From Variovorax paradoxus (GTDB taxonomy: Bacteria > Pseudomonadota > Gammaproteobacteria > Burkholderiales > Burkholderiaceae_C), in NCBI RefSeq assembly GCF_022009635.1, contig NZ_CP091716.1:3115001-3179000 (forward strand): a stretch of DNA of 64,000 nt. The letters run 5' to 3'. Both the position numbers and the translations under genes were made by a program. Shown piece after piece: positions 43,397 through 52,886 of this stretch. The notes under the pieces were generated by a model that was not told the DNA's origin, searched no databases, and saw only the letters and a list, made by a program, of their open reading frames with translations. Numbering within the stretch: position 1 is the first letter of the stretch; each line of letters opens with the position of its first letter.

Positions 43397-44818
43397 ATGC
43401 CCGCTCTCTCTCCACTGACAACCTGGCCCCTCGGCGCGGACATGCCCGCCGAATGGGCACCGCGTGCGTCGGCGGAGGGCGATGCCGCAAATGACCGCAC
43501 GCCGCGCGATACGCATGACGCGCCGGAAACGCGCATTCCCTTCGCGGACTCGGTGCCTTTCATCTCCACCGTGCCCGCCGAGCTCTTCGCGCGCCAGCCG
43601 CGACACAGGCCCTGCGCCTACGTCTTCATCGCGAACCTGCCGCACCTCGCCGAAGCCTACGGGCAAGACTTCGCATCGAGCGCGAGCCGCGAAATCCAGC
43701 GCCGCCTTTGCGCCAACTTCCTGCGCTCCGCCGAGACCGATCTCGCCCGCCTGCGCGACGACTGCTTCCTGCTCTGGGCCAACGATGCCTTCGCCACCGG
43801 CACCGTGCGCGCCGGCGCATCCGTCAGCCGCGAGCTCGAGACGCTGCTGTCCGAACTCGGCGCGGAGCCGGTGCGCGCCAAGGGCATCACCGCGATGGCG
43901 CAGCTGCATGCCGACTGGATCGAAGTGCGCCCGCCCGAGCAGCTCGGCGCCGCCGAGATTGAACTCACGCTGTGGACCGCGCAGCCCTTCCCCGATTCGG
44001 GCGAGAGCAGGGCGGACGGATGGCGCCAGCGTTACCGCGCCGACATGGACGTCGCGGTGCGCGTCAGCGAAGCCGTGCTGGCCGAGGGCCTGAGCTTCGG
44101 ATGGCAGCCCGTGGTGCATGCGGGCGGCATCGCCACCATCTTCTATCGCGAAGGCCGTCCGCGCATTGCGCCGGGCCGCGGCGAACCCGCGTCGCTCGCG
44201 CCTGAAGTATTTCTGCCGTGCCTGCAACGCCTGGGCCTTGCGCGCGCCTTCGACCGTCTCGTGATGCGGCGCGCGATGGAAGCCTTGCGGCTGCGGCCTT
44301 CGGCGCACATCGGCGTGCGCATCAGCGCGCAGAGCGCCAAGCTCGACCACTGGTGGGCCTCGCTGCTTTCGGCGCTCGACGACGAATATGCGCTGGCCTC
44401 GCGCCTGGTGATCGAGATCGCCGGCAGCGGCGGCCTGGCCGACCTCGAAGCTGCGCGCGACTTCTGCGCGCAGCTGCAGTTGCGCGGCTGCCGTATCGCA
44501 CTGCGCGACTTCGGCGCCGGCGGCGACAACCTGGCCGCCGTGCAGGCCTGCCGCCCCGACATCGTGAAGCTCGACGCGTCCTTCCTGCGCCGTGCGCGCA
44601 GCGGTGCCTTCGGCCGCGAGTGCCTGCAGGGAATGGTCTCGCTGTGCGGGCACTTCGCGACGCACGTGGTGGTCGACGGCGTCGAGCGCGAGGACGACGT
44701 GCACATCGCCCTGGCCGCTGGCGCGCAGTGGCTGCAGGGTTACAGCGTTCGCGGCAGCGAGCCGCAAAGCCATGCCGAGGCGTCCGCCGCCCGGGGCCAA
44801 CAGGTGGACTGCCCATGA
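43397..44818 (+). CDS. EAL-domain protein with degenerate active site
   Basis: 473 residues from MPALSPLTTWPLGADMPAEW. The N-terminal part (about 60-220) resembles a degenerate GGDEF-like domain. The C-terminal part (about 235-455) has the EAL fold, with FGWQPVV, IGVRISAQSAK, LVIEIAGSG and IALRDFGAGGDNL. The EAL signature is YREGRPR, and DDFG has become RDFG, so key metal ligands are missing. It is probably a c-di-GMP-binding or protein-docking regulator, not a phosphodiesterase. First gene of the surface-export operon. Confidence 0.85.
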   Translation: MPALSPLTTWPLGADMPAEWAPRASAEGDAANDRTPRDTHDAPETRIPFADSVPFISTVPAELFARQPRHRPCAYVFIANLPHLAEAYGQDFASSASREIQRRLCANFLRSAETDLARLRDDCFLLWANDAFATGTVRAGASVSRELETLLSELGAEPVRAKGITAMAQLHADWIEVRPPEQLGAAEIELTLWTAQPFPDSGESRADGWRQRYRADMDVAVRVSEAVLAEGLSFGWQPVVHAGGIATIFYREGRPRIAPGRGEPASLAPEVFLPCLQRLGLARAFDRLVMRRAMEALRLRPSAHIGVRISAQSAKLDHWWASLLSALDDEYALASRLVIEIAGSGGLADLEAARDFCAQLQLRGCRIALRDFGAGGDNLAAVQACRPDIVKLDASFLRRARSGAFGRECLQGMVSLCGHFATHVVVDGVEREDDVHIALAAGAQWLQGYSVRGSEPQSHAEASAARGQQVDCP

Positions 44819-45021
44819 ACATGCCGACTGACCTGCACCTTCGCCTTGCCCGGTTGAACACCGAGCTGCTCCAGCTGCAGCGCGCGGTGCAAGACCTGAT
44901 GCAGCAATGCGTCATGCACTCGGACAACGCGAGCGCTGACGACATCGTCGCCAAGGCCCAGTACCTGGCGCTCGAAGCCGCATTGCGCATGCCCGACGCG
45001 CGCAGCACCACGCGCGCATGA
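44815..45021 (+). CDS. Small helical protein downstream of EAL gene
   Basis: 68 residues from MNMPTDLHLRLARLNTELLQ, with a leucine-heptad helix (residues 8-33) and a second alanine-rich helix, suggesting a coiled-coil dimer. ATGA overlap with the EAL gene implies a protein partner in the same pathway. No known family. Confidence 0.65.
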   Translation: MNMPTDLHLRLARLNTELLQLQRAVQDLMQQCVMHSDNASADDIVAKAQYLALEAALRMPDARSTTRA

Positions 45022-45065
45022 CCCCGCTTCCCTTTTCAACGTTCTCTTTCTCCCGCAGAAATCCT

Positions 45066-45662
45066 ATGCCTACCCAACTCGTCCTGGTTCACCCCGGTGC
45101 GTGCGATCTCCGGTTGCTCCGCCGCTTGTCTTTCGTTTCGCTCCGGCACTGCGTGCGACTGGGCGTGCATGCCTTCTTCGTGGCCGCGGCCGTGGGGGCT
45201 TCGGCCAACAACGTGGGCGAGAACAGTGCGTGGCAGTTCCAGTCTTCCGCGGACAAGGCCAACCAGGCCGCGATCCAGGACATGGTCCAGCGCAAGAAGG
45301 CCGGCAGCTACGGCGCGGCCAACTACACCACCAACACCTACATCGGCAAGCAATACAACTGCGACGTCACTGCCACCGCGCAGGGCAACCAGGGCACCAA
45401 CAGCACGGTCGCCAATTCGCCCAGCACCAGCGGCGCCGCCGCCAACTCCACGGGCAACGCCAACACCGGCTACGGCGGCGCGGGCACGGTGACGACGGGC
45501 CAGGCCAACACCGGCACCGTCGGCTCGTTCGTGAACGGCTCCACCGCCAGCAACGTGCAGGGCCTGTCCAGCCAGGCACTGAACTCCAACCAGACCAATA
45601 CCGGCAACCAGAGCGCCAGCGTCAGCGGCAGTTCGGCCTGCGCATTCGGCGCGCTCAACTGA
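45066..45662 (+). CDS. Secreted Asn/Thr/Gly-rich protein, HfaA-like by position
   Basis: 198 residues from MPTQLVLVHPGACDLRLLRR. A hydrophobic segment with probable cleavage after VGASA is followed by mature ANNVGENSAWQFQSSADKAN. The C-terminal two thirds are Asn/Thr/Gly/Ser-rich (ANTGYGGAGTVTTGQANTGT), like amyloid or adhesin subunits. It precedes the CsgG/HfaB-like gene by 16 bases, as HfaA precedes HfaB in holdfast-anchor operons. Subunit or anchor function is inferred from context. Confidence 0.7.
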   Translation: MPTQLVLVHPGACDLRLLRRLSFVSLRHCVRLGVHAFFVAAAVGASANNVGENSAWQFQSSADKANQAAIQDMVQRKKAGSYGAANYTTNTYIGKQYNCDVTATAQGNQGTNSTVANSPSTSGAAANSTGNANTGYGGAGTVTTGQANTGTVGSFVNGSTASNVQGLSSQALNSNQTNTGNQSASVSGSSACAFGALN

Positions 45663-45678
45663 CAGGGAAGAAGAAAGA

Positions 45679-47088
45679 ATGATCTCGTTCGAGTCGATCC
45701 GCGCATTGCCGCGCCTGAAGAAGACAGCCGCGTCGCGCGGCCTCCTCGCGGCGGCCGCCGTCATGAGCCTGGCCGGTTGCGTGACCGCGCCGCAGCAGCA
45801 GCTCGCGCCCAAAGAAGCACCCATCGTGCTCGGCCCCGCCGTGCGCGAGAACATCACGCCGATGGAGGCCACGCTCGCCTGCTTCGGCGACCACGTGGCC
45901 GCCATGCAGCGCCCGCCCATCGTCATCACCGTGGGCGACGTGAAGGACTACACCGGCAAGTACAGCATCAACGAAGGCAATGCCATCACGCAGGGCGGCG
46001 CGCTGATGGTGTATTCGGCGCTCGGCAAGCTGGGCGGCGCGGTGCAGGTGGCCGAGCGCTTCGACCCCGTCATCGCCGAACGCGAACTCGGCTATGCCGA
46101 CCGCCGCCAGCTCGGCGACGGCCGCACCCACCAGCTTGCCGGCCCCAACGGCGGCCAGGTGGTGCCGTGGCTGCCGTACTTCGGCGGCTCGATCAACAAG
46201 TCCGACTACTTCATCGTCGGCGGCATCACCGAGCTCAACTACAACATCAACTCCGGCGGTGCGGAAGTTGCCGTGAACCAGGTGGGCATCAAGGCCCGAA
46301 CCTTCAGCCAGTCGGTGGGCGTGGACCTGCGCATCGTCGACACCAAGACGCTGATGGTCATCAAGACCATCAGCCTGACCAAGCAGTTCAACGGCTACGA
46401 GGTCGGCTTCAACGTCTTCCGCTTCTTCGGCAGCAAGCTGTACGACATCGACGTCGGCGCCAAGGGCCAGGAGCCGGTGCAGATGGGCGTGCGCGCCGCG
46501 CTCGAAGAAGGCGTGGTGCGCCTGGTGGCGGCCGTCTCCAAGGTCGACCCCGAGCCCTGCCTGGGCATGCGCATGTACGACCAGCTGCAGATGGTGCCGG
46601 CAGAGAAGCTGCGCAAGGTCGCCAACCCGCTGGTCGACTCGACCGGCGCACCGGTGGTGCAGGGCGAGGCCGTCAACGCGGCCAGCCAGACCGGTGCCAG
46701 CCTGTCGGGCTCCAGCGTGCAGATCCCGTTCGAGTTCGGCGCCGCCGCGCTCACCGGCGGCACGCTGAACCTGCTCGACCAGATCGCCGCGTCCGCGGCC
46801 AAGGGCGCGACCGATGTCGTGCTCGTGGCACGCGACACCGAGAACTGGGATGCCGGCAAGCGCGACATGCTGACCGACCAGCGCATCGGCGTGGTCACGT
46901 CGGCGCTCGCGTCGCGCGGAATCGCGCCCGGCGGCATCAACGTCACATGGCGGCCTGACAAGGCGGACACGTCGATTCATCGCGACGGTCCCGGCCTGCA
47001 GGAGATCGCCAGGCTCCGCGTGCAGGGCGCGGGGAGGGGTGGACCGGCCCGCACGGTCCGCGAGGAGAACGCAACCGGAGGGAAGTAA
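45679..47088 (+). CDS. CsgG/HfaB-like outer-membrane secretion lipoprotein
   Basis: 469 residues with a lipoprotein signal (lipobox LAGC near residue 34). The CsgG-type domain follows (about 60-300; RPPIVITVGDVKDYTGKYS, QGGALMVYSALGKLG, DYFIVGGITELNYN, GVDLRIVDTKTLMVIKTISL). CsgG proteins assemble an outer-membrane pore that exports amyloid or adhesin subunits; in Caulobacter HfaB serves HfaA and HfaD. A C-terminal extension of about 170 residues is longer than CsgG and fits the HfaB type. Its substrates are probably the flanking repeat-rich proteins. Confidence 0.85.
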   Translation: MISFESIRALPRLKKTAASRGLLAAAAVMSLAGCVTAPQQQLAPKEAPIVLGPAVRENITPMEATLACFGDHVAAMQRPPIVITVGDVKDYTGKYSINEGNAITQGGALMVYSALGKLGGAVQVAERFDPVIAERELGYADRRQLGDGRTHQLAGPNGGQVVPWLPYFGGSINKSDYFIVGGITELNYNINSGGAEVAVNQVGIKARTFSQSVGVDLRIVDTKTLMVIKTISLTKQFNGYEVGFNVFRFFGSKLYDIDVGAKGQEPVQMGVRAALEEGVVRLVAAVSKVDPEPCLGMRMYDQLQMVPAEKLRKVANPLVDSTGAPVVQGEAVNAASQTGASLSGSSVQIPFEFGAAALTGGTLNLLDQIAASAAKGATDVVLVARDTENWDAGKRDMLTDQRIGVVTSALASRGIAPGGINVTWRPDKADTSIHRDGPGLQEIARLRVQGAGRGGPARTVREENATGGK

Positions 47089-47193
47089 CCGACACCGAGC
47101 CCGAAACCGCATTACCACCACCACACCCCATCACATCGCCGGATCGAGTCAGTTCGCAACCAAGACAGTCATTCGATCCAACAAGGAACATCC

Positions 47194-50100
47194 ATGAAGA
47201 AGAATCGCAAGAACATCGGCCGCACCGCCGCCACCCCGGTGCTCGGCAGCGTCGGCCTCGCCGTGCTCGCCGTCCTGATGGGCAGCGGCGCGCAAGCCGC
47301 CGACATCAGCTTCGGCACAGTGACCCCCGTGACGGTCACCGGCCACAAGACGGTGGACAGCGTGCAGGTCAGAACCGACGACACCACCGCCAACGGTTCG
47401 AGCAACACGATCGGCATCACCGTGACCGGCGTGCAAACCGGCACCAGCAACACGACGACCAACAACCAGGTCAAGCCGACGGCCATCGGCAACACCTTCA
47501 CCAACTCGATCGACCTGTCGCTCACCGGCGCCGTTCCTGATTCGAACGTCGAAGGCTCGGCTTCGCTCGGCCTGCAGACCAACAGCGGCGTGGTGTCCAG
47601 CACCGCCAACAACAACACGGTGAAGGTCGACCTGACCGGCTTCACCAACGGCAGCGCCGCGAACACCGCCAACACCATCGCGGCCAGCACGACGCTGAAC
47701 AGCGGCTCGTCGACCATCGCCGGCACGGTGCCTAACGGCTACACCTCCACGGTCCCGGGCTCTGCCGGCGTCAGCTACACGCCGACCGGCAGTGTCGCCA
47801 GCTCGCAGGGCAGCATCGCGATCACGTCGGCGCAGACCGGCACGGGCGCTTCGTCTTCCGCAGAGGCCACCGGCAACGATGTCACGCTCAGCCTGAGTTC
47901 GCCCACCAGCGCCACCGTCAGCGCCGGCCCGGTGCTCGACAACAACACGGTCTCGTCCACCCTCAAGGGCAATGCCGCGACCAGCACCGCCAGCATCCAG
48001 GCCGGCGGCGCGCCCACTTTCACCGGCTCGGCCGTGGTGTCTAACCTGCAGCTGAACCAGGCTACCACCGCCGGCGTGACGCACAGCGCCGTTACCGAAG
48101 GCACGAGCGTCCTGGCGACTGTCGGTGGCGACGCCACGGGCGTCACCAACACCCTGGCGGGTGGCCTGTCCGTTCAGGGCAACACCATTTCGAGCGCTGC
48201 CACCGGCAATGAATCGCTGGGTGCCGCGGGCGTCGCGGGCAACCGCATCCTGCTGGGCGACGGCGTGTCCGTCGCCGGTGCCGGCAGCCCGGGTGTCAAT
48301 ACCGCCAGCTTCAACGCCGGCAACCTGTCGAACGGCGTGTCGGCCGACTTGGCGATCCTCAACAGCCAGGGCAACGTCCGCGTTTCGCTGTCGAGCAAGA
48401 CGCAAGGCGCCGGGGTCGGCGCGGCCGTGCAGTCGCTCGACAACGGCTCGGTCAACCTGTCGGGCAACAGCGTGACTTCGGCTGCCACCGGCAACGCGGC
48501 TTCGAGCGCCATCGCCAGCGGCCAGGACGCGGCTTCGTTCGCTGCCACCACCGCGCTGGCCAGCCAGCAGAACAACTATCGCGCGAGCGTGGAGGCCCTC
48601 ACCGGTCCGTCGGTGGTCGGCGTCATCTCCGGCTTCGAAGACGGCACCAACAACGCCAGCAGCGTGACCGTGGGCAACAACCGCACCGCGGCCACCGCCT
48701 ATGGCAGCACCGTCAGCCAGAACCTGTCGCTCCAGGCGAACGCGCTGCCCCTGGGCGGCGCCGCCTCGCTGAGCGGCGGCAGCACGCCCGACGGCAATGT
48801 GTTCGCCGTCGGCGCGGCGACGGTGTCGAACCTGCAAGGCAACTACGCGGGCGCGGTCGGCGCGGTGAACTCGTTGTCGATCGTCGGCCTGAGCGCCGAC
48901 TCGCGCGGCACCGGCGGCGACACCATCAAGGCTAGCTCCTTCTCGGTCACCGGCAACACCCAGGAAGCCGTTGCCGTCAGCAACAGCGCCGGCAACGCGC
49001 TGTCGCTCACGGGCACCAGCGTAGGTTCGGGCGCCGGCGTGGCCAACGTGCAGGTTGTCGACGGCAATTCGTCGGTGGAAGCCCAGCTCCTCGGCGCCAC
49101 GGCCACTGCGTACCTCGGCACGCATTCGACCGACAGCAGCGTGGCGCTCACCAACAACCTGCAGCGCGCGGTCGGCTATGCCAACTCGGCATCCAACACC
49201 CTGAACGTCGCGGCCAACAGCGCCAACGTCGCTTCGGTGACGGCACCCGCTTCGATCGTGACGCCTGTCGGCAACAACGTGAACGCCGGCTACAGCGTGC
49301 TGAGCAACCAGTCGGCGCTCGGCGACGTGACCGCCACCGCAGCCGGCACCGCGCAGATCCTGCCGGTCAGCTCGCTGCAAGTGCTGATCGAAGGCAACGT
49401 GACCCGCGGCACCGTCACCAACGAAGGCAACGCCTACGTCGGCGCGGCCTACGGCAACGACGTGGCCAACAGCGCGAAGCTCGCGCTGGGCACCGGCGTG
49501 ACCACCACCGGCTTCTCGTCGGTGGCGAACGTGACCAGCGTGCAGAACGTGGCCGGCGCCGTTGCGGCAACCGCTTCCGGCGGCTCGGTGGTGAACACGA
49601 GCATCGAGGACAACCTCGCGAACTCTTCGGTCTCCACGTCGAACAACCAGATCCAGGCACTGGCCGTCGGCAACCGCGCGAGCGGCAACACGCTGTCGGT
49701 GACGGGCAATGCGCTGTCCACCGCCAACACCGCCGCCGCCCGCCTGGGCGCCGTGTCGAACGGTGGGGTGCTGACCACCGACGCTTCGTTCAGCGTGCAG
49801 AACGTGCAGACCGGTTCGGGTTCTGTCATCGCCTCCCAGCGTGACATGACCACGAACCCGGCCGCGCCGACCGCCGCACAGGTGCGCACGTCCATCGGCG
49901 GCTCGGTCACGGGCTCCACGGTCGCATCGAATGGCAACAGCTCCAGCGCTTCGGCCACGAGCAACAGCGCGACCAACGGCCTGACTCTTGCCGGCACCAC
50001 GATCGCCACTTCCGGCGCGCTGCAGAACGCGCAGAGCACCAGTGCCGACGTGAGTGCGCTGATCGGTCTGGCGGGAACGGCCGCGGTTGCACCGTCGCCG

Positions 50101-51906
50101 GCTGTCCCGTTCCAATATCAGGGTAAGGGGACTCTGAGCGGCACGTTCGACGCTGGGACGGACACGTACCTGCTGGCCTCCGGCTCGGTGGTCACGACCA
50201 CCGTGACGAGCGAGGCGCAAGCAGCGTACCTGGCGGCGAATGGCTGGACACGCACGACACCCACCTCGCTGGAACTTCATCGGGACCTGTCGGGCACGAC
50301 CATCAGCAGTTCGCTCTATAACGCGCTGAACACGCCAGTCGGAAATACGTACGCCGGGATCATTCCGGCTTCGGGCGGCTCTCCCGCCGTTCCGAACCAG
50401 GGCGGCGTCACTGTCGCCGTGGCCGGCGCGGTCACCAATTCGCAGCTGAGCGTCAACGGCAACACCGCCAATGGCGCGGTCACCGGCAACACCGCAACCA
50501 ACAGCGTGTCCGTCACCGGCGGCAATATCGCTGCGGGCAGCGGCAACACCGTGGCCACGGCGGGCAACCTGCCGCTGGCAGCCGGTACCGGTGCGCAGGC
50601 CGACCATGCGCTGTCGAACGTGCAGCAAGTGAACGAAGGCGCAAGTCTCACGACCAGCGTGTTCGGCACCTATGCCGTCGACACCACCGCGGGCGCCGCC
50701 ATCTCCGGCTCGACCGTGAGCGTGTCGAACAACAGCCAGCGCGGCAGCGCGGTCGCCAACACGGCGTCCAACAGCGTCGCCCTGAGCGGCAACAGCGTGG
50801 CGACCATCACGGCCCTGTCGTCGCAGCAGGGTAGCGCGGCAGCCGTCTCGGCCAGCTCGGCCCTCGAGCTGTACGCACCGGGCGCTGTGTCGAACTCGTC
50901 GGTTGCTCTCACGGGCAACAAGAACGTGTCGCTCGGCGTGATCAACGACGTGACCAACACACTGGCCGTCAGCGGCACCAACGTGACGCCCGTCGGCGCC
51001 GCCGTCAATGCCAACCTGACCTCGGCCACCGCCACCGGCGACCATGTGTTGAAGAACAACCAGGTTGCCACGACCAGCGTCGCCAGCACGGCAAGCACGC
51101 GCCTGTACAACCAGGACCAGTTTGCAGCCGCCACCACGGGCCTGGTCAACAGCAGCGTGACCGTCACCGGCAACAGCACCACGGCCGAGGCTTCCGCCAA
51201 CCGCGCCGACAACAGCGTGGCCCTGAACGGCGCTGCGCTGCAAGGTGCCAACGCCGGCCTGGTCAACACGCAGAACAGCTCCGCGGCAGTGACGTCCAAC
51301 GCCACCACCTCGGCCACGTTCCAGCTGAACGGCACCGCACCGGCCACGGCCGCGGCACTGAACAGCGGCGTGACGATCGACGGCAACAGCACCACGGCGC
51401 TGGCTCGCGGCAACGCAGCCACCAACGCGCTGAACGTTGCGGCAGGCAGCAGCTACGGCACCTCGACCGCGGCGACGGCAGGCAGCACGCCGGCTGGCAC
51501 GCAGGCCACGGCCGCAGTGCTGAACACCCAAGGCAACACGGGTGCGGTGACCTCCAACGCCACGGGGACCTACCAGGTCGCGCTGAACGGCGTGGGCACG
51601 GGCACCGCCCCTGGCCTGACCAACGGCACCGCTGCCATCACGGGCAACACCGTGGCGGCACAGGCGTACGGCAACAGCGCGACCAACACGCTGACCGTGA
51701 CTGCGCCGGCCACCGGCCGTCCGACCGCTGCCATCGGCAACTACCAGACCAACAGCGGCGCCATCGTCGCGACGGCCACTGGTGTGAGCTACGGCGCGGG
51801 TGTGACGGGTGCGGTCAGCGGCAGCACGCTGCGCGCCGCGGGTAACCAGGTCACCGCCACGGCGGTGGGCAACTCCGCCGTGTCGACGATCGCGTCGGCC
51901 CGCTAA
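47194..51906 (+). CDS. Giant repetitive surface protein (1570 aa), HfaD-like by position
   Basis: Signal peptide to about residue 37 (MGSGAQA/AD), then some 1500 residues of degenerate repeats built on V-x-G-N-(S/T)-x(2,4)-A-x-A-x-G-N-x-A-x-N-(S/T)-(L/V). They are rich in Asn, Thr, Ser, Gly and Ala with almost no Cys. This is the composition of β-solenoid or curli-like amyloid adhesins. A distinct island near 970-1035 (PFQYQGKGTLSGTFDAG, ELHRDLSGTTI) interrupts the repeats and may be a separate domain. It follows the CsgG/HfaB-like exporter by 105 bases. Confidence 0.85.
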   Translation: MKKNRKNIGRTAATPVLGSVGLAVLAVLMGSGAQAADISFGTVTPVTVTGHKTVDSVQVRTDDTTANGSSNTIGITVTGVQTGTSNTTTNNQVKPTAIGNTFTNSIDLSLTGAVPDSNVEGSASLGLQTNSGVVSSTANNNTVKVDLTGFTNGSAANTANTIAASTTLNSGSSTIAGTVPNGYTSTVPGSAGVSYTPTGSVASSQGSIAITSAQTGTGASSSAEATGNDVTLSLSSPTSATVSAGPVLDNNTVSSTLKGNAATSTASIQAGGAPTFTGSAVVSNLQLNQATTAGVTHSAVTEGTSVLATVGGDATGVTNTLAGGLSVQGNTISSAATGNESLGAAGVAGNRILLGDGVSVAGAGSPGVNTASFNAGNLSNGVSADLAILNSQGNVRVSLSSKTQGAGVGAAVQSLDNGSVNLSGNSVTSAATGNAASSAIASGQDAASFAATTALASQQNNYRASVEALTGPSVVGVISGFEDGTNNASSVTVGNNRTAATAYGSTVSQNLSLQANALPLGGAASLSGGSTPDGNVFAVGAATVSNLQGNYAGAVGAVNSLSIVGLSADSRGTGGDTIKASSFSVTGNTQEAVAVSNSAGNALSLTGTSVGSGAGVANVQVVDGNSSVEAQLLGATATAYLGTHSTDSSVALTNNLQRAVGYANSASNTLNVAANSANVASVTAPASIVTPVGNNVNAGYSVLSNQSALGDVTATAAGTAQILPVSSLQVLIEGNVTRGTVTNEGNAYVGAAYGNDVANSAKLALGTGVTTTGFSSVANVTSVQNVAGAVAATASGGSVVNTSIEDNLANSSVSTSNNQIQALAVGNRASGNTLSVTGNALSTANTAAARLGAVSNGGVLTTDASFSVQNVQTGSGSVIASQRDMTTNPAAPTAAQVRTSIGGSVTGSTVASNGNSSSASATSNSATNGLTLAGTTIATSGALQNAQSTSADVSALIGLAGTAAVAPSPAVPFQYQGKGTLSGTFDAGTDTYLLASGSVVTTTVTSEAQAAYLAANGWTRTTPTSLELHRDLSGTTISSSLYNALNTPVGNTYAGIIPASGGSPAVPNQGGVTVAVAGAVTNSQLSVNGNTANGAVTGNTATNSVSVTGGNIAAGSGNTVATAGNLPLAAGTGAQADHALSNVQQVNEGASLTTSVFGTYAVDTTAGAAISGSTVSVSNNSQRGSAVANTASNSVALSGNSVATITALSSQQGSAAAVSASSALELYAPGAVSNSSVALTGNKNVSLGVINDVTNTLAVSGTNVTPVGAAVNANLTSATATGDHVLKNNQVATTSVASTASTRLYNQDQFAAATTGLVNSSVTVTGNSTTAEASANRADNSVALNGAALQGANAGLVNTQNSSAAVTSNATTSATFQLNGTAPATAAALNSGVTIDGNSTTALARGNAATNALNVAAGSSYGTSTAATAGSTPAGTQATAAVLNTQGNTGAVTSNATGTYQVALNGVGTGTAPGLTNGTAAITGNTVAAQAYGNSATNTLTVTAPATGRPTAAIGNYQTNSGAIVATATGVSYGAGVTGAVSGSTLRAAGNQVTATAVGNSAVSTIASAR

Positions 51907-51920
51907 GGGTTGCCGCTCCA

Positions 51921-51954
51921 GCCCCGGCGAAACCTCTTTCGCCGGGGCTTCTTG
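51921..51954 (+). terminator. Strong intrinsic terminator of the surface-protein operon
   Basis: GCCCCGGCGAAA pairs perfectly with TTTCGCCGGGGC across CCTC (51,921-51,948), followed by TTCTT. It lies 15 bases after the stop of the giant protein. Confidence 0.85.
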
Positions 51955-52091
51955 TCCGCCCGGGCCGCTTGCGCGGTCCGGCGTCGCAGGCCCCAAGGGC
52001 GGGGCCGTGCCGGGTTGGGCATGCCGTACGCCGGTTTCGGAACGATCCGCATCGTCCCCGGCTCGCCCTCTCGCCAGGAACACCTTCAACC

Positions 52092-52874
52092 ATGTATCTG
52101 CATCCCCTCATAGCCAATGTGCCGCCCGCCGAGCGCGCGGCCCTGGTCCAGTGCAGCGAGTTGCGCTCGTACCGGCGCAACGACGTCGTGCTCAACGCCG
52201 ACGAATGGACGGACCGCATCTACTGCGTGGCGGGCGGCCTCTTGCGCGTGGTCGCGCACGGCCGCGAAGACGGCGGCGACGTCACCACCGACTTCATTCG
52301 CCAGGACGATTTCTTTCTCAGCCCCTCATTCAGCGAAGACCGCTACCAGGCCATGCAGACGCTCGTCGCCGCCTTGCCGTCTTCTGTCTACCTCGTGCCC
52401 GTGGCGGCCGTGCGCAAGCTGTGCGGGCTGTACCCCGAAGTGGCCATCGGCCTGCTGGGCCTAGCCATGAAGCGCATGTCGGTCATTCGCGGGCAACTGC
52501 GCCGCATTTCCGCGCTGTCGTCCGAAGACCTGGTGAGCCGCGTGCTGCACCAGCTGACGCAGCTGGCCCCGGCCGTGACCGGCGGCTACGACAAGCGCAT
52601 CACCCAGTCGGTGATCGCCTCTTACTCGGGCCTTTCGCGCGAGGTGGTCAACAAGACCATGCGCGACCTGGAGAGCCGCGGCCTCGTTCGGCGCGACGAG
52701 CACGGCGTGCATGTGGACGCCGATTTCGCGGCCACCGATTTCGGCGGCCTGCTGCCATTGGAAGAGAACCTCTCGCACATCGCGCCGCACCAGGCCAGCC
52801 CGATGTTCGCGCCCGACATGTTCGAAACGCCGCGCGGGTCGCCCAGCCGGGCCGGCAAGTCCGGGCGGCCCTGA
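52092..52874 (+). CDS. Crp/Fnr-family transcriptional regulator (copy 2)
   Basis: 260 residues, clearly paralogous to the regulator at 41,161. Shared blocks are MYLHPL, YRRND, EWTDRIYCVAGGLLRVV and TTDFIRQDDFFLSPSFSEDR, and the HTH YDKRITQSVIASYSGLSREV is the same as in copy 1. A C-terminal tail of about 35 residues is unique to this copy. Near-identical recognition helices imply the same DNA site, so the two probably cross-regulate the surface operon and the small genes. Confidence 0.88.
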   Translation: MYLHPLIANVPPAERAALVQCSELRSYRRNDVVLNADEWTDRIYCVAGGLLRVVAHGREDGGDVTTDFIRQDDFFLSPSFSEDRYQAMQTLVAALPSSVYLVPVAAVRKLCGLYPEVAIGLLGLAMKRMSVIRGQLRRISALSSEDLVSRVLHQLTQLAPAVTGGYDKRITQSVIASYSGLSREVVNKTMRDLESRGLVRRDEHGVHVDADFAATDFGGLLPLEENLSHIAPHQASPMFAPDMFETPRGSPSRAGKSGRP

Positions 52875-52886
52875 GCGGGCCGTTTT

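Noticed and set aside
43142..44800. Minus-strand open frame opposite the EAL gene
   Set aside because: Composition artefact. The EAL reading has recognisable fold motifs and an overlapping downstream gene.
47149..52089. A 1646-codon open frame antisense to the giant repeat protein
   Set aside because: It mirrors the repeats of the plus-strand gene, is composed of His/Arg/Gly/Val-rich sequence without domains, and lacks a start context. The plus-strand frame has a signal peptide, a terminator and operon context.
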